A DNA stretch of 64,000 nt from UBA6059 sp965227155 (lineage in GTDB: Bacteria > Bacteroidota > Bacteroidia > Cytophagales > Cyclobacteriaceae). The DNA lies in NCBI GenBank assembly GCA_965227155.1, contig OZ245731.1:3472001-3536000 (forward strand), given 5' to 3'. The position numbers and the translations under genes are program-made. Of the stretch, positions 10,262 through 18,881 are shown one piece after another. How positions within the stretch are numbered: position 1 is the stretch's first letter; every line of letters starts with the position of its first letter. The notes below the pieces were generated by a model. It searched no databases. It saw nothing but the letters and a program-made list of their open reading frames with translations, and had not been told where the DNA came from.

Positions 10262-13200
10262 TGAAGACACTCACTCAAATTTCGATATTTGTTCTGATAG
10301 CTTTACTGGCTCATGTAACATCTGCCCAGGCACCTAACTGGTCCATTGATCCTACACAGTTTCAAAACTCCATGAGCATAACTGCGAAGGTGGTAATCAA
10401 TCAGCAGGAATTATCTGATGATGCGGATCTGCTAGCCGCATTTGTGGGTACGGAGGTGAGGGGTGTGGCTAATATCAATGTAGCTGTAGGGTCTACCGGT
10501 GGTAAAGTAGCTTTTTTGCAGGTCTATAGCAATCAAAATGCTGGTGAAACAGTCAGCTTTAAGGTCTATGATTCAAGTGAAGGTACAATTACGGATGCTA
10601 TTACCAACCTTACTTTTAGCAACGATGCTATTGTTGGTTCTACTGTCGATCCTTTGGTGATCACGGACAATAGCCCGCCAACGGAATTAGCACTGAGCAA
10701 TGCCAGCATTAGTGAAGCTGAAGTTATCGGGACGGTAGTGGGCACACTCAGTACCACTGATGCGGACGCTGCTGAAACGTTTACCTATGCCCTTACCGCT
10801 GGTATCGGCGATGATGACAATGGCGCCTTTACGATCAACAATGATGAACTGCAATTAAATACGACACTTGATTTTGAAACAAAAAATTATTTTTCAGTTC
10901 ATGTCACAGTAACGGATAGTCGAGGTGCCCAGCTTAGCAAAAGCTTTAACATTACCGTAACAGATATTCAGGAAGGACCCACCAGTTTAAATCTCAGCAC
11001 CTCGAATGTCCCGGAAAATACTGAGCCTGATTTCCCTGTTGCAACCTTATCAGTAACGGATGAGGATAATCCAGATGATTATTCTTTTCAACTGGTGAAT
11101 GGCGATGGGTCAACTGATAATACCAGCTTTAGAATTGAAGGCAATCAGTTGGTCGTACGAAACCCTTTGAATTTTGAGGAAGACAATGACCTTTCCATTC
11201 GGATCAGGGCTACTGATGGGGCAGATGGAGCCATAGAATCACCCTTTGCCATATCGGTTGTTGATACCAATGACCCACCTTCTGCCATGGCTTCAAGTGG
11301 CCGGTTTTTTGAGGAAAACCTGCCCATTGGTACCGGTGTTTCTGAGTTCACCACAACAGATGAGGATGCCAATGATCAGTTCACCTACACATTAACGCAA
11401 GGTGGCAATAATGACAATGCATTTTTCAGTATCGATGATGACTCTTTGCGAACAGCAGCAGCATTCAATTTCGAGGTAAAGCCAACGTACACCATAGAGT
11501 TGACTACAACGGACCAAGAAGGAGCGGCCTATACGCGCACTTTCACATTCGACCTATTGGATGTAAATGACCCGCCTACCGCTTTAGAGCTGAGCCGTCA
11601 GTTTGTACCTGAAAATGCTCCTGCAGGTACATTGGTAGCAGAATTGGAAGCATTGGACGAAGATGCAAATGAACGACATAGCTATAAGCTCATAGAAGGG
11701 GATGGTGATTCTGGAAATGAGAACTTTTCGATTTCCGGCAATCAATTGGTTACCAAAAAGCCGCTTGATTTTGAGACCTATCCCGAGTTTAGCGTACGTC
11801 TTGAGGTGACCGATGGCACTGGCTTCTATGAGGAAGCATTTGTTATTTCGGTACAAGATACCAATGATGACCCCACGGCTATTCAGTTGTCCAACCTATC
11901 GATTGCTGAAAATCAACCAGTAGGTACATTGGTAGGGAGGCTGGCACTTGTAGATGTAGATATCAGCCAGGAGCGCTTCCAATTTCTTAATGGATTTAAT
12001 GACAATGCTGCTTTTGTGCTGGATGGCAATGAATTGCTGGCCGGAGAGGTATTTAATTTCGAAAATAAGCAGAATTACCAGGTTGATATTCAAGCTTCGG
12101 ATGGTAATGGAGGTTTGATAGTTCGCAGGTTTTCCATCGAAGTGCTTGATGCTAATGATCTGCCTACACAGATTAGAGCTTTGCCGTTGCAGGTAGAGGA
12201 AAACGCAGCACCGGAGGACTACAGTATTCTGATTCTAGTGGAAGATGAAGATGCGGAAGACATCCATACCATCAGCTTGCCGGGTGGTACTACTGGCATT
12301 GACAATGAAAGCTTTGTGGTGGAAGGCCAAAGATTAATTGCTACGAGAACATTTGATTTCGAAGCAGAACAAGAGCTTAGATTGCTGCTTAATATAACCG
12401 ATGGAGCGGGCGCATCGCTTATGCAAAACCTTACACTTGAAGTACTTGATGGGAATGATGCACCCTCTGAGATTTTCATTGATAACCAAAACATAGAAGA
12501 AGGCCTGCCGCAAGGTAGCCTGGTAGGAATATTGCTCACCCAGGATCAGGATAATGGTGATTCGCATACCTATACTTTGCAGTCAAATGATTTTGTGATT
12601 GATGGTGATGCATTGTTAACCAATCGCATATTTGATGATTCTGAAGGCGCGATTGAAGTCATTATCCAATCTCAGGACAGCCAGGGTGCAACGGTAGAAT
12701 CTAATTTTACTATCAATATTTTACCGGTAAATCAGCTTCCGGTTATTACGGCGCAAAGCTTTTCTATAGCTGAAGATGCTGCTATAGGCTCAACCGTAGG
12801 TCAGGTTAATGCCTCAGATGAAAACCCAGCCACCTTGACATTTGCAGTTTTGTCTGAAAGCCCACTTCCCTTTGCGCTTGATCCTGCTACGGGTGAAATC
12901 ACAGCGAGTGAAGCCCTGGATTATGAAAATATTTCGGAATATCAATTTGAAGTGGAGGTGACGGATGAAGAAGGGTTATCGGCAACTGCTTTGATTGACA
13001 TTCAATTAACAGATGTATTGGAGGCGCAAGCCATGCTACCTGCCAATAATTTTCTATCCCCTAACGGTGATGGTTTGAATGATGTATTCGAGGTGCAAAA
13101 TGTCTCGCTTTATCCGGATTTCACCCTAAGGGTTTACAACAACTCAGGGGTAGAAGTCTATTTTGAAAATGGCTATTCGAATAGCTGGCAGGGCCAGGGT

Positions 13201-13296
13201 AAAAATGGGCAACTCCTGCCTCCCGGACCTTATTATTATGTTTTAGAAAATACCCTCGGGACAAAATTTACGGGTACAATCACATTAGTGCGATGA
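10261..13296 (+). CDS. Cadherin-repeat surface protein with type B T9SS (CHU_C) domain
   Basis: A 1011-residue protein with a signal peptide (residues 1-22, ending TSAQA). A module of about 110 residues (24-135) closely resembles one in the upstream giant protein. Eight cadherin-like repeats of about 97 residues each follow (about 139-920), with recurring DxDA, LDFE and VxDxND motifs that normally bind calcium. The C-terminus from about 924 (FLSPNGDGLNDVFEV to GTITLVR) is the gliding-motility-associated type B sorting domain. The start shares one base with the upstream stop, and the end overlaps the PorP/SprF gene by four bases. Proteins with type B domains, such as SprB of Flavobacterium johnsoniae, need a dedicated SprF-like partner, and one follows here. 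Predicted role: calcium-dependent surface adhesin or gliding-related filament. Confidence 0.92.
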   Translation: MKTLTQISIFVLIALLAHVTSAQAPNWSIDPTQFQNSMSITAKVVINQQELSDDADLLAAFVGTEVRGVANINVAVGSTGGKVAFLQVYSNQNAGETVSFKVYDSSEGTITDAITNLTFSNDAIVGSTVDPLVITDNSPPTELALSNASISEAEVIGTVVGTLSTTDADAAETFTYALTAGIGDDDNGAFTINNDELQLNTTLDFETKNYFSVHVTVTDSRGAQLSKSFNITVTDIQEGPTSLNLSTSNVPENTEPDFPVATLSVTDEDNPDDYSFQLVNGDGSTDNTSFRIEGNQLVVRNPLNFEEDNDLSIRIRATDGADGAIESPFAISVVDTNDPPSAMASSGRFFEENLPIGTGVSEFTTTDEDANDQFTYTLTQGGNNDNAFFSIDDDSLRTAAAFNFEVKPTYTIELTTTDQEGAAYTRTFTFDLLDVNDPPTALELSRQFVPENAPAGTLVAELEALDEDANERHSYKLIEGDGDSGNENFSISGNQLVTKKPLDFETYPEFSVRLEVTDGTGFYEEAFVISVQDTNDDPTAIQLSNLSIAENQPVGTLVGRLALVDVDISQERFQFLNGFNDNAAFVLDGNELLAGEVFNFENKQNYQVDIQASDGNGGLIVRRFSIEVLDANDLPTQIRALPLQVEENAAPEDYSILILVEDEDAEDIHTISLPGGTTGIDNESFVVEGQRLIATRTFDFEAEQELRLLLNITDGAGASLMQNLTLEVLDGNDAPSEIFIDNQNIEEGLPQGSLVGILLTQDQDNGDSHTYTLQSNDFVIDGDALLTNRIFDDSEGAIEVIIQSQDSQGATVESNFTINILPVNQLPVITAQSFSIAEDAAIGSTVGQVNASDENPATLTFAVLSESPLPFALDPATGEITASEALDYENISEYQFEVEVTDEEGLSATALIDIQLTDVLEAQAMLPANNFLSPNGDGLNDVFEVQNVSLYPDFTLRVYNNSGVEVYFENGYSNSWQGQGKNGQLLPPGPYYYVLENTLGTKFTGTITLVR

Positions 13297-14171
13297 TCAA
13301 AAGACTTATACTATTATCGGGATTCCTTTTTTTTGGACTGACACTGGCAAAAGCCCAAACCATTTTCAGCAAAAATATTTACCAGCAGAATCATGCTATC
13401 ATTAACCCCGCTTCGATGGGTTCTATGGGTGCCTTGTATTTTGGGTTTCAATCCAGTATTGCCGGTACTAATGCGGAAAACCTGCCCACTTATGCTTCAG
13501 TAAATGCACATAGTGCGGTGCGTGATGAGTTGGGGGTGGGCATTAATTTTCTTTCTGAAAACCAGGGGCCGTTTGCCATCACCACTGCTGATGCTGGGGC
13601 CTCCTACAAACTCAATTTATCGGAGGGGCAGCACCTTAGGTTTGGTATGACACTTGGTTTTTTCAGGCAGCAACTGGATCGATCAGGTTTTACTACCAAC
13701 ACTTTTGTAGATCAAAATGACCCATTTCTTACTTCCGATTTTTTTGATGAGACCTATGTACGCATGGGTGTGGGTATCATTTATCGTATCAATGAACTTG
13801 AGCTGAGCCTGGGCTCGCCCAATTTTTTTAGGGGAGGGGAGACCTTCAATGAAGAGGGCAATATCATGGTTCGGTATTTTTATGGTGCAGAAAACAGCAC
13901 CATTAAGTTGATCCCATCTGTCTTATATCAAATTAGGCCCGATGGTGCTAATCTGTATGATGTCAATCTTTTTAGCTATTGGAAGGATTTGATTGGATTG
14001 CGACTTGGATACAGGTCCAATGAATCTGTAAATCTGGGTTTGTCAATTCTGGCTGGCTTTGCTGAATTCACCTATAACTATAATTCTGCCATGGGCGATT
14101 TACAAGCGCTGAATGCAGGAAACCACGAAATGTTGATAGCACTGCGATTGCAATCATTTTCAGAAGAATAA
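13293..14171 (+). CDS. PorP/SprF family type IX secretion membrane protein
   Basis: A 292-residue outer-membrane protein with a signal peptide ending near AKAQ (residue 21), followed by the family hallmark NxxIINPASMGS. The rest alternates like a beta barrel and ends in aromatic-rich strands. Family members bind the motor-associated machinery and are needed to deliver type B-CTD cargo to the surface. The ATG sits in an ATGA overlap with the cadherin protein, the arrangement known from sprB-sprF. I infer that this protein serves the 1011-aa protein specifically. It is unlikely to serve the giant protein, whose type A domain does not need such a partner. Confidence 0.9.
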   Translation: MIKRLILLSGFLFFGLTLAKAQTIFSKNIYQQNHAIINPASMGSMGALYFGFQSSIAGTNAENLPTYASVNAHSAVRDELGVGINFLSENQGPFAITTADAGASYKLNLSEGQHLRFGMTLGFFRQQLDRSGFTTNTFVDQNDPFLTSDFFDETYVRMGVGIIYRINELELSLGSPNFFRGGETFNEEGNIMVRYFYGAENSTIKLIPSVLYQIRPDGANLYDVNLFSYWKDLIGLRLGYRSNESVNLGLSILAGFAEFTYNYNSAMGDLQALNAGNHEMLIALRLQSFSEE

Positions 14172-14267
14172 TATAGATTCAGCTTATCTGATTTAGCTTT
14201 TTAAAGCTCAGTAGGTATCCTTGCACTTTGCCTGTCTTTATTTATTGTTGCAGCAGAATTAAAACCT

Positions 14268-14855
14268 ATGGATTTTCTAAGTCAGGACTCAAGTATTTTC
14301 CAGTTTGTAGTGCTACCAGCGTTGATTTTCATCGCGCGTGTTGTTGATGTTTCTATCAATACGGTGCGTATCATTTTCATGCTCCAAAGCAAGAAATGGC
14401 TTTCTACTGTACTTGGATTTTTTGAATCATTAATCTGGTTGATGGCCATAAGTCAGATTTTTCAAAATCTGAGCAGTTGGCCTACTTATCTGGCCTATTC
14501 AGGAGGGTTCGCCACAGGTATCTTTGTTGGGATGGTCATTGAAGAAAAACTGGCTATTGGTAGGGTAGTGGTTAGAATTATCACTTCTATCAAAGCCAAA
14601 GAACTCGAGGCTTATCTTGAGGCCAATGACTACAGGTTTTCAAGTGTGCCCTCTATTGCTAATGGTGGGCCAGCCAGCATTATTTTTACTGTGATGAAGC
14701 GGGAAAGGCTTCCCAAAATGATTGAAGTAATCAAAGATTTCAACCCCAATGCTTTCTACACGGTGGAAGGGGTAAAGCGGGTAAGTGATGATGACATAAT
14801 GGATGATCGTGGCTTCCTATGGCGCAAACGAAAAATGTTCAGGAGAGAGCAATAG
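14268..14855 (+). CDS. UPF0316 (DUF2179/DUF5698) membrane protein
   Basis: A 195-residue protein with three membrane helices in the first half (about 15-35, 48-66 and 72-95), including the family motif ARVVDVSINTVRIIF. A soluble DUF2179-like domain follows from about residue 100. The length is usual for UPF0316. The molecular function of the family is not established; the C-terminal domain resembles those of the YitT/YebE-like group and may sense a ligand. It ends 17 bases before the convergent nitrilase-fold gene, so no long terminator fits between them. Confidence 0.85.
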   Translation: MDFLSQDSSIFQFVVLPALIFIARVVDVSINTVRIIFMLQSKKWLSTVLGFFESLIWLMAISQIFQNLSSWPTYLAYSGGFATGIFVGMVIEEKLAIGRVVVRIITSIKAKELEAYLEANDYRFSSVPSIANGGPASIIFTVMKRERLPKMIEVIKDFNPNAFYTVEGVKRVSDDDIMDDRGFLWRKRKMFRREQ

Positions 14856-14872
14856 GAAAATTACCACCAACC

Positions 14873-15583
14873 TTAGACATCAATGACAAATAGCGACTCT
14901 CGTTGATCATCCAGCTCTGCCACTAAATTTCCTTGCTTATCCCATGTGGCCGACTTTCCGGCATTGATGAAATCGTCCGTGGTACCTACTGCATTTACAA
15001 AAGCTATAGGTATGCCATAGTTTCTGGCCTTTTCGCTCAGGTTCTGATGTGCCTTTTTAAGGCTAGAAGCGGGTTTAGCAACGCTGCTGAGGTAAAGGTC
15101 AAATGGCTTCTGCTCCCAGGCTTTTTGAATATGAGCCTCCATAAATGACTCGTAGCAAATGGCCGGTACGATTGCTTTTCCTGAAATGCTGAAATAGGCT
15201 TGCTGACTTCCGGGTTCGAAAAATGGTTTTTCATCTTGATGTAAATACTGTTTGTCGTAAAATACAGGGGTCTGCCCAGGCTCAAAATAGATAAGGCTGA
15301 TTCGTACGCCATCACCATACTTTATTGGAGCACCCACCATGATAGCTATTTTGTACAAGTTGGCAGCCTTGTGGAGTTGGTCAAAAGGGGGTTTTGTAAA
15401 ATCAGCTGGCGCCAGGGCGTACGCCCCGGCTCGCTCTGTCAAGTATCCTGTCAGGCTCATTTCTGGAAAGGCGATGAGCTCGCATCCTTTTGCGGTAGCA
15501 TCTGTAATCCAGCTAAGATGCTTCTCCAAGTTAAGGTCTGTCTTTCCGGGTCTGGAAAAAAATTGAGCTAGGCTGATTTTCAT
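14873..15583 (-). CDS. Carbon-nitrogen hydrolase (nitrilase superfamily)
   Basis: A 236-residue cytoplasmic amidase of the nitrilase fold. The catalytic triad is visible as E41 (in AFPEMSLTG), K111 (in YDKQYL) and C143 (in AICYES). It is shorter than most members (260-300 residues) but complete at both ends, with a normal MKISLAQFF first strand. The substrate cannot be read from the sequence; omega-amidase-type or N-carbamoyl substrates are possible. It stands alone, convergent with the UPF0316 gene and divergent from the lipoprotein at 15758. Confidence 0.88.
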   Translation of the reverse strand: MKISLAQFFSRPGKTDLNLEKHLSWITDATAKGCELIAFPEMSLTGYLTERAGAYALAPADFTKPPFDQLHKAANLYKIAIMVGAPIKYGDGVRISLIYFEPGQTPVFYDKQYLHQDEKPFFEPGSQQAYFSISGKAIVPAICYESFMEAHIQKAWEQKPFDLYLSSVAKPASSLKKAHQNLSEKARNYGIPIAFVNAVGTTDDFINAGKSATWDKQGNLVAELDDQRESLFVIDV

Positions 15584-15757
15584 AGTGTTAAGATAGCTAT
15601 TCGCTTGTCAGACATCTCACTAGTTTTCAAAAAGAAGCAAAATTCCCATGGTTTAATGCCTTTTATGTAAAGGCTCCTCTTTTTCTATTTTTTTTAATTG
15701 GACATTCAGCTTTAAAGTAAGCATTTTGCGTTTCTATCAACATTTTTCAATTACACT

Positions 15758-16765
15758 ATGATTTTTAAGTTAATCCCAGTTTTCATGCTCATCGTGTTTT
15801 TCGGATGTAGCAAAATAGAGCAAAATAGTATTGTATCAACCACAACTAATCCTCAATCAGGAATGAAGCCAATTCGGTGGCAAAAAGTAGATACCATTGA
15901 TGTGGCAACGATTAATGCAGTCAATCAGGCCGGTCGCAGGACCATTGATGTCGGTATCTATTTTCCATCTAATTTCGATACTGCCTTTTACAAGGTGACC
16001 CTTGCCCGTATGATAGAAAGCTTTCAGGCAGCTCAGGAGATTTATGCCAGGGTGGATGTGCAGCTAAACTTATTGTGGGTGAAAACAGGGGAGGTCGACC
16101 CCAGGTATTTTGCCATTCAATCCAATAAGATTCCCGGTATTCCCAGTACTGAATATGTAAACCTTTACCAGCATTCAAAAAGGCACCCGGCGGAGCTTAC
16201 ACCACTGGCACTGGAAGCTTTCGAGCGCATGATAGAACCCGCAGAGTATAATGACCGAACGATATACCTGATTGCATTGCAAGAGGTTTTTTATCCATAC
16301 CTGGAAGTATCGGAAGGACGAAACTGGATGATCAAATCTGTTCGTACCGGTGGACTGAGCTTTCCAGGCTATTCCTACCCAGGTACGATACCCGACCGGT
16401 TGAGGGGTGTGATTACCATAACAAACCTCTCCCGACCTGATAGGTATCGGCGTACTATAGCACACGAAATTGGTCATAAGGCAATGAATGTAAGCCATGA
16501 ATACAAGGATACCAGTCCCGGGTTTGAAGTATTTGCGGATGGGGGATTGATGCTCTATGGTGATGGCGAAGATATACCTTCGGGTAAAGAAGGCAGGTAC
16601 CACCTGGAAAGGCTTTATCTGTCACCATATGTATATACCATGGATGATGAGGGAAATAAGCAGTATAATCCAGATTTCAAGGAAGGCGGACATTATTATG
16701 ATCCTATCTATGGAGATAAGGTCATTTACTTCCCTGGTCAAGCACCTATTGAGGAGGATTGGTAG
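15758..16765 (+). CDS. Metalloprotease-like lipoprotein with HExxH motif
   Basis: A 335-residue lipoprotein with lipobox FFGC (C17). Residues 236-247 read HEIGHKAMNVSH, a zinc-binding HExxH followed by a third His. In classical metzincins the third His comes at position 11 and a Gly at 8. Here it is at position 12 with an Asn at 9, so this is not a textbook metzincin. A Glu/Asp-rich segment and the conserved-looking LERLYLSPYVY follow. No homologous family is obvious to me. Expected location is the periplasmic or outer face of the membrane. A proteolytic role is inferred from the motif only. Confidence 0.6.
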   Translation: MIFKLIPVFMLIVFFGCSKIEQNSIVSTTTNPQSGMKPIRWQKVDTIDVATINAVNQAGRRTIDVGIYFPSNFDTAFYKVTLARMIESFQAAQEIYARVDVQLNLLWVKTGEVDPRYFAIQSNKIPGIPSTEYVNLYQHSKRHPAELTPLALEAFERMIEPAEYNDRTIYLIALQEVFYPYLEVSEGRNWMIKSVRTGGLSFPGYSYPGTIPDRLRGVITITNLSRPDRYRRTIAHEIGHKAMNVSHEYKDTSPGFEVFADGGLMLYGDGEDIPSGKEGRYHLERLYLSPYVYTMDDEGNKQYNPDFKEGGHYYDPIYGDKVIYFPGQAPIEEDW

Positions 16766-16840
16766 TACTGCAATGATATAGTTTTTGGAGCTGCTTGCAA
16801 TGGTCGGGATATTTTCTAAATTCAGATAAATATCCGTTTT

Positions 16841-18535
16841 ATGTCCTACAAAATATCTGATGTCACCCGTAAGCTTTTACAACTATATGAGTCAAGGGGC
16901 AAAACCAATGTATTAACCCCTCCTGATTACATTCCACCACTTCAGCGACCCGTAGAGGTACTCATCGGACTACTCCTTCTCTCAACAATACCGTTGTGGT
17001 TGCTCATGGACTGGCAATTTGCATTGGGCGCCATTGTCCTTGCATTGGTATTATTTGGTATCCGTGATATATTCATTCAGGATGATCATACCATCACCCG
17101 CATTTATGGACCTTTGGGCAGATTACGCTATATTTTCGAAGATGTATTTCGGGATAAATACCTTCAGTACTTCAACGAAACCAATACTGATGGCAGGCCT
17201 ATTCCTAAAATCGTAAGAGACTATATCTACCAGAAGGCCAAGGGATTAAAGTCCTTATCCAGCTTTGGTACAGAGTTGGATATTTATGATGCTGAAAACA
17301 CTACCAATGCCCGCTTATTGCATGACAATTTCAAATCTCATGCTACCGAGGTGAATTATGGCTTTGATGTCGGCGCGCATCGACCAAATGTTAAGCCTTT
17401 CAGGGTGAAAAATGTGGTCAATATCTCCGGCATGAGCTATGGTGCCCTTAATTACAAAGCTGCTGAATGCCTAAGCTTGGGTGCGGCAGGTGTCGCCTAT
17501 GTAAATACCGGCGAAGGTGGCTGCGGTCCCCATGCCATTGCGGGTAATGATACCGTATTACAGCTGGGTACCGGTAAGTTTGGGGCCGGTAAGGATGCCA
17601 AACTATCCAATGGCATGCCCACCCGAATCCTAGATGAAGTGTTGCTAAAGCAGACCCTGGAAGAATACCCAAACGTTGGCATGATTCAGCTTAAGATTTC
17701 TCAGGGCGCCAAACCGGGTATTGGTGGCCATTTGCCGGGGGCAAAAGTAACTGAGGAGATTGCGGCAGTGCGCAAGGTGAAAGTAGGGCAGACCCTCATC
17801 AGCCCACCTCAGCACGCTGAGCTTGAAGCCTCTTCCGCTAAAGAAGGAGTAGGTAAGCTCATGGATTTTTGCAAGCATTTAAGGGCATTAACAGGACTGC
17901 CCGTAGGTATCAAAATGTGCATAGGTAAACTATCGGAGGTAGACCTGCTGGTAGAGGCCATGAAGGTAACAGGCGAGGGTCCGGATATGATACAGGTAGA
18001 TGGTGCTGATGGTGGCACAGGTGCAGGTCCAAACCTGTTTGTGAACTATGTAGGTTATGGCAGTGCGGTAGAGACGATGGCTTACCTGCATCACCGGTTG
18101 GTCAAAGCAGGTATTCGAGATCAGGTATACCTTAGTGCGTCGGGCCGGCTATTGACACCTGCACATGCGGCTTACGCCTTTGCCTATGGTGCCGATACCA
18201 TAGAAACCGCGCGGGCTGGTATGCTGGCTTTGGGTTGTATTCAGGCTTTGAAATGCCATACCAATCATTGTCCCACAGGCATAACTACAAACAACAAGTG
18301 GCGAATGCATGGTATAAACATTCCTGAAAAATCAACCAGAATCCATAAATACCTTTGGGGGTACCATCACGATATGCTGGAAATTACCAGGACATTAGGG
18401 CACAGTGATCCCAGGGATATCAAACCACATGACCTGAGGATCATGACCAACAAGCGATGGTTTTCCAGTCATTTTGAGGAGGATCCTTTCGGTATGTTTT
18501 TGCCTTCACCAAATGCAGAAAGCTGGATGAACTAG
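16841..18535 (+). CDS. FMN-binding glutamate synthase family protein
   Basis: A 564-residue protein with two membrane helices at about residues 38-78, followed by the FMN/glutamate-synthase central-type barrel (about 160-520). Visible landmarks are NISGMSYGALNYKAAECLSLGA, the glycine-rich VDGADGGTGAGP and a cysteine cluster around residues 466-480 (GCIQALKCHTNHCPTG) that matches the 3Fe-4S site. It lacks the glutaminase domain and small subunit of true GltB/GltD. It therefore probably acts as a membrane-tethered flavin Fe-S oxidoreductase rather than the main glutamate synthase. Annotated widely under this name in Bacteroidota; the physiological substrate is not known. Confidence 0.88.
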   Translation: MSYKISDVTRKLLQLYESRGKTNVLTPPDYIPPLQRPVEVLIGLLLLSTIPLWLLMDWQFALGAIVLALVLFGIRDIFIQDDHTITRIYGPLGRLRYIFEDVFRDKYLQYFNETNTDGRPIPKIVRDYIYQKAKGLKSLSSFGTELDIYDAENTTNARLLHDNFKSHATEVNYGFDVGAHRPNVKPFRVKNVVNISGMSYGALNYKAAECLSLGAAGVAYVNTGEGGCGPHAIAGNDTVLQLGTGKFGAGKDAKLSNGMPTRILDEVLLKQTLEEYPNVGMIQLKISQGAKPGIGGHLPGAKVTEEIAAVRKVKVGQTLISPPQHAELEASSAKEGVGKLMDFCKHLRALTGLPVGIKMCIGKLSEVDLLVEAMKVTGEGPDMIQVDGADGGTGAGPNLFVNYVGYGSAVETMAYLHHRLVKAGIRDQVYLSASGRLLTPAHAAYAFAYGADTIETARAGMLALGCIQALKCHTNHCPTGITTNNKWRMHGINIPEKSTRIHKYLWGYHHDMLEITRTLGHSDPRDIKPHDLRIMTNKRWFSSHFEEDPFGMFLPSPNAESWMN

Positions 18536-18552
18536 GGCAGCAATTTAGGGTA

Positions 18553-18801
18553 CTATTCGAGGTTTCGCTCTTTCAGCACTGCCTCAAGGTCTTTGTCCTT
18601 TTCGGCATTTCTGACAAGTCTGTAGATCATATACACAGGAATTAAAGTGAGCAGTCCCCAGGTATTCTTGATGAAGCTATATACGACAACAGCGAAAAGA
18701 AAGCCAATTATAAAAGCATTAATAATTTTGGCCTTTTTTAATTTCTTCTTTTTGTCCAGAAGCGCATCATCTGTTAATGCTATCAATTCTTCACGAGTCA
18801 T
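18553..18801 (-). CDS. Small two-helix membrane protein, unknown function
   Basis: I place the start at the ATG at 18801 (MTREELIALTDDALLD), giving 82 residues. The frame is open a further 16 codons, but that extension is unlike the rest and overlaps a terminator hairpin region. Two hydrophobic segments (about residues 26-45 and 49-65) are preceded by the basic stretch KKKKLKKAK and followed by a charged tail. Similar short proteins beginning TxEEL..LSDDxLL are common in Bacteroidota and have no assigned function. It lies 17 bases from the convergent 564-aa oxidoreductase gene. Confidence 0.6.
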   Translation of the reverse strand: MTREELIALTDDALLDKKKKLKKAKIINAFIIGFLFAVVVYSFIKNTWGLLTLIPVYMIYRLVRNAEKDKDLEAVLKERNLE

Positions 18802-18843
18802 AAAGTATATTTTGCAATCAAAAAAAGCCTTTATGACTGAAGA

Positions 18844-18881
18844 AAGCAATGTTGCAGCTATTTGATTGCAACTTATTGCTT
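18844..18881 (-). terminator. Hairpin after the cytochrome c peroxidase gene
   Basis: Arms AAGCAAT (18844-18850) and GTTGCA (18851-18856) pair with TGCAAC (18867-18872) and ATTGCTT (18875-18881). This leaves a two-base bulge and a ten-base loop. One arm overlaps the stop codon of the reverse-strand peroxidase gene. The downstream U-tract on the reverse strand is weak. Confidence 0.5.
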
